This document shows, piece after piece, positions 7,911 through 15,950 of a stretch of 64,000 nt of DNA (the stretch's first letter is position 1; each line of letters begins with the position of its first letter). Location of the stretch: contig NZ_BAABLI010000010.1 of NCBI RefSeq assembly GCF_039544265.1, positions 1 to 64,000 of the forward strand, read 5' to 3'. This DNA is from Corallincola platygyrae. Its GTDB lineage: Bacteria; Pseudomonadota; Gammaproteobacteria; Enterobacterales; Neiellaceae. Below the pieces are notes generated by a model. The model had not been told where the DNA came from. It ran no database searches and was given only the letters and a program-made list of their open reading frames with translations. The translations under genes and the position numbers were made by a program.

Positions 7911-9371
7911 TTGAAAATACTCGTTGTTGGCGCCAGTGGATATATTGGAAGGCATCTTGTCCCCGCTTTGGTCGAGCAAGGTCATCAGGTTCGCGCCTGT
8001 GCCCGCAGACGCCCAGAAATGGAAGCGGTATTCGAACCGCAACTCAAGGACGGTAGCGTTGAACTCTGTCCGATGGACCTGTTGCATCCGATCGAAGTGA
8101 CGCAGGTCTGTGAACAAATTGATATTGCGTATTACCTGGTTCACTCGATGCAGGCAGGGGCTGACTTTGCCGAGCGGGATCTTCGTGCGGCGCGTATTTT
8201 TGGTAGAGAAGCGGAAAAAGCCGGACTCAAACAGATCATCTATCTGGGGGCTTTGACGCCAGAAAATACCCAGTCAACACATCTAAAATCCCGCGCCGAA
8301 ACCGGCGAAGCACTGCGGGGTTTCACTACGCCGGTGACCGAATTAAGAGCACCAATTATTGTCGGTGCCGGTTCTGTGCCGTTCGAAGCGATCCGGGATA
8401 TGGTGAATCATCTACCCGCTATGGTATTGCCCTCGGCTGTGAAAAACACCAGCGCTCCCATCGCGTTAGATAACCTGCTGCACTACTTACTCGAAGTACA
8501 GCAGCGGCCTGAATGCTATCAGCAAATCTATGATGTCGCCGGCCCAGAGCGTATGAGCTATCTGGAGCAGATTAAGCGGTTCGCATGGGCGACAGATAAA
8601 CGGTTCAAAGCCCTACCGCTGCCATTCATCACCATAGGCATGGTCCGTTTGGGCATGCCGCTGTTTAGCTCGGCGCCCAAAGGCGTGATTAAGGCGTTAC
8701 TGGGCGGATTAAAAGACAATATTCCAGCCAATGATGCGCCGATCCGCGAGCTGATCCCGCAAACCTTATTAACCTACGATCAGGCAGTTGAAAAAGCGCT
8801 GGAAGATGAACGTGACGCGCCGGCGCCTCTGAACTGGTTTCAGGGCAATATGGCGTTCCGAGAAGGCTGGCCCAATGCCGCTTTTTACGGTGACAGCCTG
8901 ATCGTCAGCCACGAGTCAGCACTGCCCGCAGCGCCCATTTGGCAGGTACTCAGCAAAATTGGTGGCAAACAGCGCTTCTTCTTTATGAGCTGGGTTTGGG
9001 CGATCCGGGAGTGGATTGATTTTTGTGTGGGAGGCCCGGGACGGGAGCTGGGGCGCGACACCGAAGACAGGTTTATCGTTGGCGAACGCATGGACTCCTG
9101 GGAGATCCTTCGCGTGGATGAATCCAGGGAAGATGAAAAATCAGTCCTACTTGGCTTCCGTATGAAAGGACCGGGTTCCGGCAACCTGGAGTTCCGACTG
9201 GAGCCTCTCCCCGGTGGTGGTACACGGATAAAAATGATCGCTTATTGGCACCCCGCCGGCTTCTGGGGTCAACTCTACTGGTACGCCATGATGCGTCCAC
9301 ACACCTTCCTGTTCTGGGGCATGTTGCGACGGATCAGTACATTGGCGGTGAAAGCGCATCTGCGTGGGTGA
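7911..9371 (+). CDS. SDR-family NAD(P)-binding protein with C-terminal DUF2867 domain
   Basis: The 486-residue protein starts at TTG 7911, which puts the Rossmann motif VVGASGYIGRHL at residues 5-16; AAAGGGAA lies about 11 bp upstream and no ATG start fits. The N-terminal half (1-300) is an extended-type SDR with a YYLVHSM segment. The C-terminal part (about 325-485) matches the DUF2867 pattern, with RFFFMSWVWAIREWIDF and a lipid-binding-like fold rich in aromatics. The two-domain layout is known in marine proteobacteria as a conserved protein of unknown substrate. Its last 38 bp overlap the 3' end of modC on the other strand. Confidence 0.83.
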   Translation: MKILVVGASGYIGRHLVPALVEQGHQVRACARRRPEMEAVFEPQLKDGSVELCPMDLLHPIEVTQVCEQIDIAYYLVHSMQAGADFAERDLRAARIFGREAEKAGLKQIIYLGALTPENTQSTHLKSRAETGEALRGFTTPVTELRAPIIVGAGSVPFEAIRDMVNHLPAMVLPSAVKNTSAPIALDNLLHYLLEVQQRPECYQQIYDVAGPERMSYLEQIKRFAWATDKRFKALPLPFITIGMVRLGMPLFSSAPKGVIKALLGGLKDNIPANDAPIRELIPQTLLTYDQAVEKALEDERDAPAPLNWFQGNMAFREGWPNAAFYGDSLIVSHESALPAAPIWQVLSKIGGKQRFFFMSWVWAIREWIDFCVGGPGRELGRDTEDRFIVGERMDSWEILRVDESREDEKSVLLGFRMKGPGSGNLEFRLEPLPGGGTRIKMIAYWHPAGFWGQLYWYAMMRPHTFLFWGMLRRISTLAVKAHLRG

Positions 9372-10611
9372 CCAGGCTAACCGCCTTTACATAGGCGTAG
9401 ATCTGCTCACCCTCAGATAACCGCAACTCCTCAGCTGAACACTGTGTGATGCGAGCCAAAAGTTTCTGCTCTCCCAGCCCCAATCTCACCAAGACTTGGC
9501 TTTCTGCCGTTGTATGCAGCGCTAGGACAGTGACCTCAAAACCGTTGCGCAAGCTGGTGCCCGTTAGCGGTCCACGGCTCAATATCATATCCCGGTGCAA
9601 CAATCGTAGCGCCACTCGCCCCTCTTCAGCCGCTTGTCCGCCCTCGTCCCAATGAGCCGAATCCATTGGCAAAGCCATTGGCTGTCCTTCAACCATAAAA
9701 CGGCGGAGCCGACGGTTGTGGTCGTACTCAAGAAAGTCTGCCATCAGAATAGAGGCAGCATTATCACGGTGAGAGATCAGCAGATCAGGGCGGGAGAAAA
9801 CATCGCCGGGTTGGCCTTGGGCAACGACTGCCCCCTTATCTAATATCAGAACCTTGTCACAGAGGGCGCCAAGCTCTTCCTGTGCATGGCTTACCAATAT
9901 CACAGGCAGCTTTTTTGCCCATATTTTCAATTGACTGGCGATGATATGACGATGGCCTTCATCGATTGCAGAAAATGGCTCGTCCAATAGCAGTGCACTG
10001 GGACGGACACAGATCGCTCGGGCCAACGCCACGCGTTGACGCTCGCCCCCTGAAAGCACGGCAACCGGGCGATCCAGCAACGATCTTAACGAGAGTAGAT
10101 CGATCAACTGCTCCAAACTGGCGATCTCTGGATTGGGAAAAGGCTTGGCCAGTTTCAGGTTTTCAATGACGGTGAGATGGGAAAACAGTGCGCTGTGCTG
10201 AGGCACATAACCCAGCTGCCTGAGTTCTGGTTTTAGGGCTGGGCATGCTTGAGTTTCACTGTGTTGATTGTGAAGGGACGACGAGCTTTCTGTGCTTTCT
10301 GCACTTTCTGCGTGTTCAGCACTTTCTGCACCAGCGGCGCTCTCAGCATTTCCCACGCTTGCAGCCCAATCTTCATGCAAACCCGTCGCGCAAATGCCGT
10401 GAATAGTCTGCGTGCGAACTGAGCGCTGCCAACACTCACCAAAAAACTCAATCTGCCCTTCCAGCGACTCCAGCCCAGCCAGCCATCGAAGCAAGGTTGA
10501 CTTCCCCTCACCTGAACGTCCATAAATGCCCGTAATACCTGTTGAGGCCAGCTCAACGGATTGAGATGAAAATAAGTTATTCCAATGTTTATAAAGTAAA
10601 AAATGGATCAT
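9334..10611 (-). CDS. modC: Molybdate ABC transporter ATP-binding protein ModC (with unusual insert)
   Basis: ModC hydrolyses ATP to drive molybdate import by ModAB. The 425 residues hold Walker A GRSGEGKST (31-39), Q-loop VPQHS, the signature LSGGERQRVALARA, Walker B ALLLDEPFSAID, and a C-terminal Mop-like domain (about 355-420) that binds oxyanion. The start overlaps the modB stop by 4 bp (ATGA), after GAGGTG. The protein is about 60-70 residues longer than usual. The surplus lies between Walker A and the Q-loop, about residues 75-125, and consists largely of repeated AES/AEH triplets. ABC motifs before and after the insert are intact, so activity is likely retained. Confidence 0.95.
   Translation of the reverse strand: MIHFLLYKHWNNLFSSQSVELASTGITGIYGRSGEGKSTLLRWLAGLESLEGQIEFFGECWQRSVRTQTIHGICATGLHEDWAASVGNAESAAGAESAEHAESAESTESSSSLHNQHSETQACPALKPELRQLGYVPQHSALFSHLTVIENLKLAKPFPNPEIASLEQLIDLLSLRSLLDRPVAVLSGGERQRVALARAICVRPSALLLDEPFSAIDEGHRHIIASQLKIWAKKLPVILVSHAQEELGALCDKVLILDKGAVVAQGQPGDVFSRPDLLISHRDNAASILMADFLEYDHNRRLRRFMVEGQPMALPMDSAHWDEGGQAAEEGRVALRLLHRDMILSRGPLTGTSLRNGFEVTVLALHTTAESQVLVRLGLGEQKLLARITQCSAEELRLSEGEQIYAYVKAVSLVTHADALSPPMY
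10283..10349 (-). repeat. 9-bp minisatellite inside modC
   Basis: On the coding (minus) strand the segment repeats a GCAGAAAGT-like 9-mer in several imperfect copies, giving runs of Ala-Glu-Ser. Each repeat adds three residues without shifting the frame, so length changes would be tolerated by the reading frame. It lies within the insert between Walker A and the Q-loop of ModC. Confidence 0.75.
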
Positions 10612-11330
10612 TTTTCACCTCTAAAAAAAGCTTCAGGCCGCTTTTTATGATCATCTCCGCTACCAGCTCTCAGCCAGGTATAGGTAAGAGTTAAGGCCAT
10701 TAATGAAAACAGCAACAGGCCGCCCGCCAACCAGTGAGCAGATGCAAAGTCCAACGACTCAACATGATCAAACAGAACGATCGAAAGTACCTGTGTTTGG
10801 CCTGGGATATTGCCACCTATCATCAACACCACACCAAACTCACCAACGGTATGGGCAAAACCCAATACCGCAGCAGCCCCGGTCGCTCTACGTGTCTGCG
10901 GCAGGATCAATTTAAACCAGCGCTGCACACGGGATAACCCCAAAGTACGCGCCACTTCCAACTGACTATGGTCCAGCCCTTGGTAAGCGGCTTGTAGCGG
11001 CTGCACGATAAACGGCAGGCTGTATAACATGGAGCCGATCACCAGCGCAGAGAAGCTAAATGCCAGTGGTGAACCGAATACCGCCTGCCACGCCTGTCCC
11101 AGAGGGCTTTGCGGCGCAAACCCAACCAGCAGATAAAAACCTAACACGGTGGGAGGGAGAATAAGCGGTAAAGCAACGGTTGCCTCAATCAGAGGACGCC
11201 AACGACGACGGGAATGCGCTAACCACCAGGCTAATGGCGGTGATAGCAGCAACAAAAGCACTGTGGTCACCGTTGCCAGCTTGAGCGTCAGCCAGAGCGC
11301 AGCCATATCAGGGCCAGACAACCAACTCAC
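10608..11330 (-). CDS. modB: Molybdate ABC transporter permease ModB
   Basis: ModB is the inner-membrane channel of the molybdate importer. The 240 residues carry about five membrane segments and the EAA-type loop LEVARTLGLSRVQRWFKLILPQTRRATGAA (about 140-170), which docks the ATPase. PLILPPTVLGFYLL near residue 55 is typical of ModB. It starts at GTG 11330, overlapping the modA stop (GTGA), with GGAGGA upstream. It overlaps modC by 4 bp, so translation of modA, modB and modC is probably coupled. Confidence 0.95.
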   Translation of the reverse strand: MSWLSGPDMAALWLTLKLATVTTVLLLLLSPPLAWWLAHSRRRWRPLIEATVALPLILPPTVLGFYLLVGFAPQSPLGQAWQAVFGSPLAFSFSALVIGSMLYSLPFIVQPLQAAYQGLDHSQLEVARTLGLSRVQRWFKLILPQTRRATGAAAVLGFAHTVGEFGVVLMIGGNIPGQTQVLSIVLFDHVESLDFASAHWLAGGLLLFSLMALTLTYTWLRAGSGDDHKKRPEAFFRGEK

Positions 11331-12175
11331 GATTGTCCTCCAACACTTTCAATCACCGAAGGCTCTACACTTGCCGCTTCAAACCCAAGCGCTTTTACAG
11401 CTTGCTGCCCAGGCCCCATCAAGTAACGAAGAAACGCCCATGCCAGAGCCTGATTACCTCGGCTAATCACCACGGCCTGATGCGCCATCCGTTGGTAAAG
11501 GTAACTGGGCAACTCCAGATAATCTGTTTCGATACCGCCCTGAATGAGTAACGACAGCGGCAGCAAACCGGCGGCAATATTGCCACCAGCAACGAATTGA
11601 TACGCCTGTGACGCGCCTGCACCACGCACTAACTGGCTCTGCATCTTTTGCCACAACCCAAGAGACTCCAACACCTGCTGAGCAGCCTCACCGTAGGGTG
11701 CGGTTCTCGGGTTGGCAATCGCCAGGCGCGACACCTGATTCAGTTTATCCAGATCAGGCAAGCCTCCCTGGTGCGCGCCGCCCGGCGGCCACCAGAATAC
11801 CAATCGGCCATACGCATACGTCAGGCGACTATCTGCCAATCCAATACCGCGCTCCACCAGTAACTTTGGGCGCTCACTGTCAGCAGACAAAAACAGGTCA
11901 AATGGCGCGCCATGAAGCAGTTGGTTGGCAAGAACACCACTGGAGGCAGATGCAATCCGAATAGCAACGCCGGTTTCTGAGGAGTATTCAGCGGCGATCT
12001 GCTCGGCCACCGGCTTAAAGCTATTGGCAACAGCAATGGTCAGAGTTTGGGGCAAGGTCTGGCGAGACGTATTCTGTGGCCGAGGGTCAGCCAGACTGGT
12101 GCTAGACAGACTGTTCAGCAGAAAGAAGAAGGTGAAAGTGAGGAATCTGACGTGCCAAGCGCGGTCTACTCCCAT
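11327..12175 (-). CDS. modA: Molybdate-binding periplasmic protein ModA
   Basis: ModA captures molybdate in the periplasm and hands it to ModBC. The 282-residue precursor has a hydrophobic signal peptide (FLTFTFFFLLNSLSSTSLA). The mature part shows the oxyanion-site features of the family: AVANSFKPVAEQIAAEY, ASSGVLANQLLHGAPFDLFLSAD and the NPRTAPYGEAAQ loop. AGGAGC stands 4 bp before the ATG at 12175. The gene overlaps the end of moaE by 10 bp. This links molybdate uptake to cofactor synthesis in one transcript. Confidence 0.95.
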   Translation of the reverse strand: MGVDRAWHVRFLTFTFFFLLNSLSSTSLADPRPQNTSRQTLPQTLTIAVANSFKPVAEQIAAEYSSETGVAIRIASASSGVLANQLLHGAPFDLFLSADSERPKLLVERGIGLADSRLTYAYGRLVFWWPPGGAHQGGLPDLDKLNQVSRLAIANPRTAPYGEAAQQVLESLGLWQKMQSQLVRGAGASQAYQFVAGGNIAAGLLPLSLLIQGGIETDYLELPSYLYQRMAHQAVVISRGNQALAWAFLRYLMGPGQQAVKALGFEAASVEPSVIESVGGQS

Positions 12176-12648
12176 CGACGACGCTCCTGTTGATCACTTT
12201 CTCTGGCATCTACCCACTGGGTTTGGCCACCCGACGTTTCCTTTTTCCAGAAAGGCGCTTCCGTTTTCAGGTAATCCATAATGAACTGCGCAGCGCTGAA
12301 TGCCGCCTGACGATGCGCTGAGGCCACCCCTACAAAAACGATCTGAGCATTGAGCGGCAGCGCGCCAACGCGATGGATCACGGTGACAGGGCCCAGCGGC
12401 CAACGCGCTCGCGCACGCTCTACAATGGATGCCAGCGCTTTTTCGGTCATGCCAGGGTAGTGTTCGAGAAACAGCTCGGATACGGGTGCTGGGGATGTGA
12501 CTTTTTGGGGATCCGTATAATCCCGCACCAAGCCAGTAAAGGTCACCACAGCGCCGCAATCGGACTGACTGGCAAGCTGTTGGTACTCAGCCCCAAGATC
12601 AAAATCCTGCGTTTGTACCCGGATCTCTGTCTGCGTCTGAACCATCAC
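12166..12648 (-). CDS. moaE: Molybdopterin synthase catalytic subunit MoaE
   Basis: MoaE with MoaD converts precursor Z (cPMP) to molybdopterin by adding two sulfurs. The 160 residues show GAVVTFTGLVRDY near the start, VIHRVGALPLNAQIVFVGVASAHRQAAF in the middle, and the KTEAPFWKKE segment with the catalytic lysine. It shares one base with moaD at its start (12648) and runs 10 bp into modA. It lies within the mobA-moaBCDE-modABC transcript. Confidence 0.95.
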   Translation of the reverse strand: MMVQTQTEIRVQTQDFDLGAEYQQLASQSDCGAVVTFTGLVRDYTDPQKVTSPAPVSELFLEHYPGMTEKALASIVERARARWPLGPVTVIHRVGALPLNAQIVFVGVASAHRQAAFSAAQFIMDYLKTEAPFWKKETSGGQTQWVDARESDQQERRRWE

Positions 12649-12899
12649 TAGCCACCCGTCACTGGCGGAAACAGCGCCACTTCATCATCATCAGAAAGCA
12701 GCGTATCCCAGGGCACCATGGCCTGATTGACAGCCACCAGCAGTGATGGCTGAGAAAGGGCCTTTTGCCACGCCTCACCACGAGACTTTAATCGTTCGCG
12801 CAAGCCATCGGCAGTCAGTGATTCACCCGTCGCCAATGGTTCCTGCAGTTCCGAGGTGCCCAACGTGTCTCTGAGTGACGCAAAAAACAAAACCTTCAT
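12648..12899 (-). CDS. moaD: Molybdopterin synthase sulfur carrier subunit MoaD
   Basis: MoaD carries the thiocarboxylate sulfur used by MoaE. From the ATG at 12899 it has 83 residues and begins MKVLFFASLRDTLG, the usual family start. AGGAGA lies 5 bp before that ATG, so I prefer it over an in-frame ATG at 12950. The ubiquitin-like fold ends in the required Gly-Gly (FPPVTGG). It is directly followed by moaE with a one-base overlap. Confidence 0.93.
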   Translation of the reverse strand: MKVLFFASLRDTLGTSELQEPLATGESLTADGLRERLKSRGEAWQKALSQPSLLVAVNQAMVPWDTLLSDDDEVALFPPVTGG

Positions 12900-12981
12900 A
12901 ACTCTCCTATTACCGCTTTTATAGTCGCCTCTATGACTCATCGCTGACACTAATTACCCAAACAAATCGCCCAAGCCTGGG

Positions 12982-13467
12982 TTAACTCTCTGCTTTAAAG
13001 TGACCGGACTTACCACCCTGCTTTTCCAGTAATTTCACCTCTGAAATTACCATATCTTTCTGTACCGCTTTACACATGTCGTAGAGGGTTAATGCCGCGA
13101 CTGACGCCGCTGTCAGTGCTTCCATCTCCACGCCGGTTTTGCCGCTAAGCTTGCACAGAGTTTCAATTCGCACGCAGTGATTTTCCGTATCAGGGATCAG
13201 GTCTACCTCAACCTTACTCAACATTAACGGATGGCAAAGCGGGATCAGGTCCCAGGTCCGTTTCGCCGCTTGAATGCCCGCAATGCGACAGGTTGCAAAC
13301 ACGTCCCCCTTGTGGTGTTGACCGGAAAGGATCAATTCCAGGGTCTCAGGCGCCATGGTAATGGTTGCTTGGGCGCGGGCGATCCGGGTCGTCACTGCTT
13401 TTTCCCCCACATCGACCATGTGGGCTTCACCACTTTGGTTTATGTGAGTTAACTGCGAGTCGGACAT
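12982..13467 (-). CDS. moaC: Cyclic pyranopterin monophosphate synthase MoaC
   Basis: MoaC converts the MoaA product (3',8-cyclo-GTP) to cyclic pyranopterin monophosphate. The 161-residue protein carries the family motifs MVDVGEKAVTTRIARA, LIPLCHPLMLSKVEVDL, TGVEMEALTAASVAALTLYDMCKA (the DMCKA catalytic Asp and Lys), and VKLLEKQGGKSG. AGAGGT lies 6 bp before the ATG. The start overlaps the end of moaB by 19 bp. Confidence 0.96.
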   Translation of the reverse strand: MSDSQLTHINQSGEAHMVDVGEKAVTTRIARAQATITMAPETLELILSGQHHKGDVFATCRIAGIQAAKRTWDLIPLCHPLMLSKVEVDLIPDTENHCVRIETLCKLSGKTGVEMEALTAASVAALTLYDMCKAVQKDMVISEVKLLEKQGGKSGHFKAES

Positions 13468-13997
13468 GGGGCTACCTCTGTATCAACCACTTTTAGGTGA
13501 GGCACAAAGTTACAGGGTTTATGGCTGGCATCGAGCTGTTCAGCAATAATTTTGGTCCAGCCAGTGCGACAGGCATTGGTTGAGCCCGGCATACAGAAGA
13601 TCACCGTACCATTGGCAAACCCGGCAACCGCGCGGGACTGCACTGTCGACGTACCAATCTCAGTATAAGAGATGGCGCGGAACAGCTCACCAAAGCCCTC
13701 AACCGGCTTATCAAACAGCGGGGTTAACGCTTCCGGCGTGGTATCTCGACCGGTAAAGCCTGTACCGCCAGTCACCAGCACCGCCTGCACATTGGTTGAT
13801 GCGATCCATTGAGAAACAATGGCACGCAGTTGATAGATATCGTCTTTGGCGATCTCACGGGCAACGACCTGATGGCCAGCTTCAGTGGCCGAATCGACCA
13901 GCAATTGCCCCGAGGTGTCGGTTTCCAGGGTGCGAGTATCAGAAACCGTAAGCACGGCAACGTTAAGAGATTGGAACGGACCAGATAAGTGACTCAT
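13449..13997 (-). CDS. moaB: Molybdenum cofactor biosynthesis protein MoaB
   Basis: MoaB belongs to the MogA/MoaB fold family that binds molybdopterin, and may adenylate it. In 182 residues the key motifs are LTVSDTRTLETDTSG, VLVTGGTGFTGRDTTPEAL, and FCMPGSTNACRTGWTKII. AAGGAAAG is present upstream of the ATG at 13997. No mogA is visible in the window, so MoaB may do the adenylation step; that is inference. It overlaps moaC by 19 bp and follows mobA by about 40 bp. Confidence 0.94.
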   Translation of the reverse strand: MSHLSGPFQSLNVAVLTVSDTRTLETDTSGQLLVDSATEAGHQVVAREIAKDDIYQLRAIVSQWIASTNVQAVLVTGGTGFTGRDTTPEALTPLFDKPVEGFGELFRAISYTEIGTSTVQSRAVAGFANGTVIFCMPGSTNACRTGWTKIIAEQLDASHKPCNFVPHLKVVDTEVAPCPTRS

Positions 13998-14038
13998 AAC
14001 AGCGGTTCTTTCCTTGCAAAATAAAATAGTGATGACGG

Positions 14039-14674
14039 CTATTTTGACGGCGCTTGTGCCGATTTATGTCTCAACAATGCACGCCATTGTTCGGGCGTGT
14101 TGACGTTAGCAAATAGTGATGCCTGTTCAGGCAATGGTAACCACAGGGTGGACAGATGCTCAAGCAGGGCTTTGATTGAATGCAGGCGTCGATCCTCGTT
14201 GGCCAATAAGTCATCGACTACCTGAACCAAATGGGTATTCAATTTCAGTTTTAACGGAAAGAAGCTTTTTTTAAATGCGACAAAGTCCTCCCTATGCTCA
14301 ACCACTCGCTTGATTTCGATTGCTGGCAAGGTTGGCATATCAACAGGGATCACAACCAAGGCTTGCCCCTGACACTGTTGAATGCGCTCATCCTTTAATA
14401 CTGCCTGCAGCCCGGCCAATGGACCTCGATTAGCTGACTGGTCAGGAACCGAAAGGGTGCCTGGATAGTCGCCACTGACATACACTTGCTGACAACCTGC
14501 CTGTTGCAGCCGATCGATACTTTGCTGCAGCAGAGTTTGGCCATTCAACGCCAACAAAGCTTTATCCGTGCCCATGCGGGAGGAGCGACCACCGGCGAGT
14601 ACGATACCAATCGTTTTTTTACCGAGCGCATTTATGTCGATCGTATGTCTATCGGTCTTATTTGTGTCGGTCAT
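14039..14674 (-). CDS. mobA: Molybdenum cofactor guanylyltransferase MobA
   Basis: MobA adds GMP to molybdopterin to give the guanine dinucleotide cofactor that NapA needs. The nucleotide-binding motif GIVLAGGRSSRMGTDKALL is clear, followed by VSGD, PLAGLQAVL and VIPVDMPTLP. Family proteins have few residues before this motif, so I chose the ATG at 14674 (211 residues). An ATG at 14761 would add 29 residues of low-complexity sequence; neither has a strong ribosome-binding site. It heads the minus-strand cofactor and molybdate gene run, downstream of napC. Confidence 0.9.
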   Translation of the reverse strand: MTDTNKTDRHTIDINALGKKTIGIVLAGGRSSRMGTDKALLALNGQTLLQQSIDRLQQAGCQQVYVSGDYPGTLSVPDQSANRGPLAGLQAVLKDERIQQCQGQALVVIPVDMPTLPAIEIKRVVEHREDFVAFKKSFFPLKLKLNTHLVQVVDDLLANEDRRLHSIKALLEHLSTLWLPLPEQASLFANVNTPEQWRALLRHKSAQAPSK

Positions 14675-14807
14675 GCCATAAGCGCTTGCTGCAGCGGCTT
14701 TGGCCGTGTCAGCAGTGTTCCTTTGCGTCGCGCCCGAGAAAGCCCTGTATTCATAATGCATCAGTGTATAGAGATGTGTAATAAATCAAAGGGATAAGAT
14801 AAAGAAC

Positions 14808-14833
14808 TTGGAGCAGGTGCCTGCCTGCTCCAA
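14808..14833 (-). terminator. Hairpin after napC
   Basis: A perfect 10-bp inverted repeat (TTGGAGCAGG / CCTGCTCCAA) with a 6-base loop lies between the napC stop and mobA. On the minus strand it is followed by GTTCTTTATCTT, only a weak T-run. It may terminate the nap transcript partly or stabilise its 3' end. Confidence 0.5.
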
Positions 14834-14879
14834 CGATTCAGATCTGACTTACTAACCTAGACTATTACCAACCAGGCTC

Positions 14880-15467
14880 TTACCAACCATCGACGCCAGC
14901 CATATCAGGCAGTTGGTGAGCGATACCTTTATGGCAATCGATACAGGTTTTCTCACCTGATGCCAATGACGTGCTGTGCTGAGCCGCAGCCCTTTGGCTC
15001 TGCTTGGTGAAATCCATGTAATCGAAGTTATGGCAGTTACGACACTCCAGCGAGTCATTTGCCTTTAAGCGGGCCCACTCATGTTGAGCAAGCTCCAGCC
15101 GTTTGGCTTCAAACTTCTCCCGGGTGTTGATAGTGCCAAATATCTTGCCCCACAACTCCTTACTGGCCTGCATTTTCCGCGCTATCTTGTCAGTCCAATT
15201 ATGCGGCACGTGACAATCTGGACAGGTTGCCCTGACCCCGGAGCGGTTGCTGAAGTGGATGGTGGTACGCATCTCCTGATACACGTTGTCCTTCATCTCG
15301 TGACAACTGATACAGAAGGCCTCGGTATTAGACACTTCCAGCGCGGTGTTAAAGCCACCCCAGAAAATAATACCTGCCACAAAGCCACCTACGGTCAAAA
15401 AGCCAAGACTGAAGTGCACGCTGGGGCGCGTCAGTACCCGCCAGCACTGTTTAATAAACTTCTTCAT
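14880..15467 (-). CDS. napC: Tetraheme c-type cytochrome NapC
   Basis: NapC takes electrons from quinol at the inner membrane and passes them to NapB/NapA. The 195 residues have one N-terminal membrane anchor (FSLGFLTVGGFVAGIIFWGG) and four CxxCH haem sites (CISCH, CPDCH, CRNCH, CIDCH). I start it at ATG 15467 (MKKFIKQCWRVL), which has GAGGT upstream. A longer frame to 15521 runs into napB. It is the last nap gene. No napGH is present, so NapC is the only visible quinol link. Confidence 0.96.
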   Translation of the reverse strand: MKKFIKQCWRVLTRPSVHFSLGFLTVGGFVAGIIFWGGFNTALEVSNTEAFCISCHEMKDNVYQEMRTTIHFSNRSGVRATCPDCHVPHNWTDKIARKMQASKELWGKIFGTINTREKFEAKRLELAQHEWARLKANDSLECRNCHNFDYMDFTKQSQRAAAQHSTSLASGEKTCIDCHKGIAHQLPDMAGVDGW

Positions 15468-15474
15468 CGTGACC

Positions 15475-15939
15475 TCACTTGACCTGTTTGGCTTGTTCTT
15501 CCTTGAGCACCAGGTCGACATCCTTAAACTGATTTTCGACCAATGGGCGTACTTTATCCTGCGTCACATGGCACTGCTGGCAGAAGTAGCGTCGTGGCGA
15601 AACATCAGCCAGGAAGTTACCGTCCCGGTCCATAAAGTGGGTCACACTGACCATGGGCGCCTGGCTTTCTGGCGTGCGCTTACGAGAATGGCAGCTCAGG
15701 CAGGTGTTGGTATTCATATCAACCTGATAGCCATCAATCTTGTGAGGAATGATGGGCGGCTGCATCGGATAAGCACGCTGCAGTTTCTCATCATCATTGA
15801 CCACCTGCGCCATCATTGGCGGCTTACCCTCTTCATTGAGGGGCGTGTTGCCACGCAACGTGGCGACTTCAACTCGAGCCCAAACAACAGTGGTTATCAG
15901 TAGAACAAACAAGCCTGTAATGAGTTTTATCGTTTTCAT
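15475..15939 (-). CDS. napB: Diheme cytochrome c subunit NapB of periplasmic nitrate reductase
   Basis: NapB is the periplasmic electron-transfer partner of NapA. The 154-residue precursor has a signal peptide (KLITGLFVLLITTVVWA) and two CxxCH haem sites (CLSCHSRK, CQQCHVTQ), with the HKIDGYQVDMNTN segment before the first. I prefer the ATG at 15939 over the in-frame GTG at 15948, because AGGAG is 8 bp from the ATG but abuts the GTG. The gap to napA is 11 bp. Confidence 0.95.
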   Translation of the reverse strand: MKTIKLITGLFVLLITTVVWARVEVATLRGNTPLNEEGKPPMMAQVVNDDEKLQRAYPMQPPIIPHKIDGYQVDMNTNTCLSCHSRKRTPESQAPMVSVTHFMDRDGNFLADVSPRRYFCQQCHVTQDKVRPLVENQFKDVDLVLKEEQAKQVK

Positions 15940-15950
15940 TGTTTGCACTC

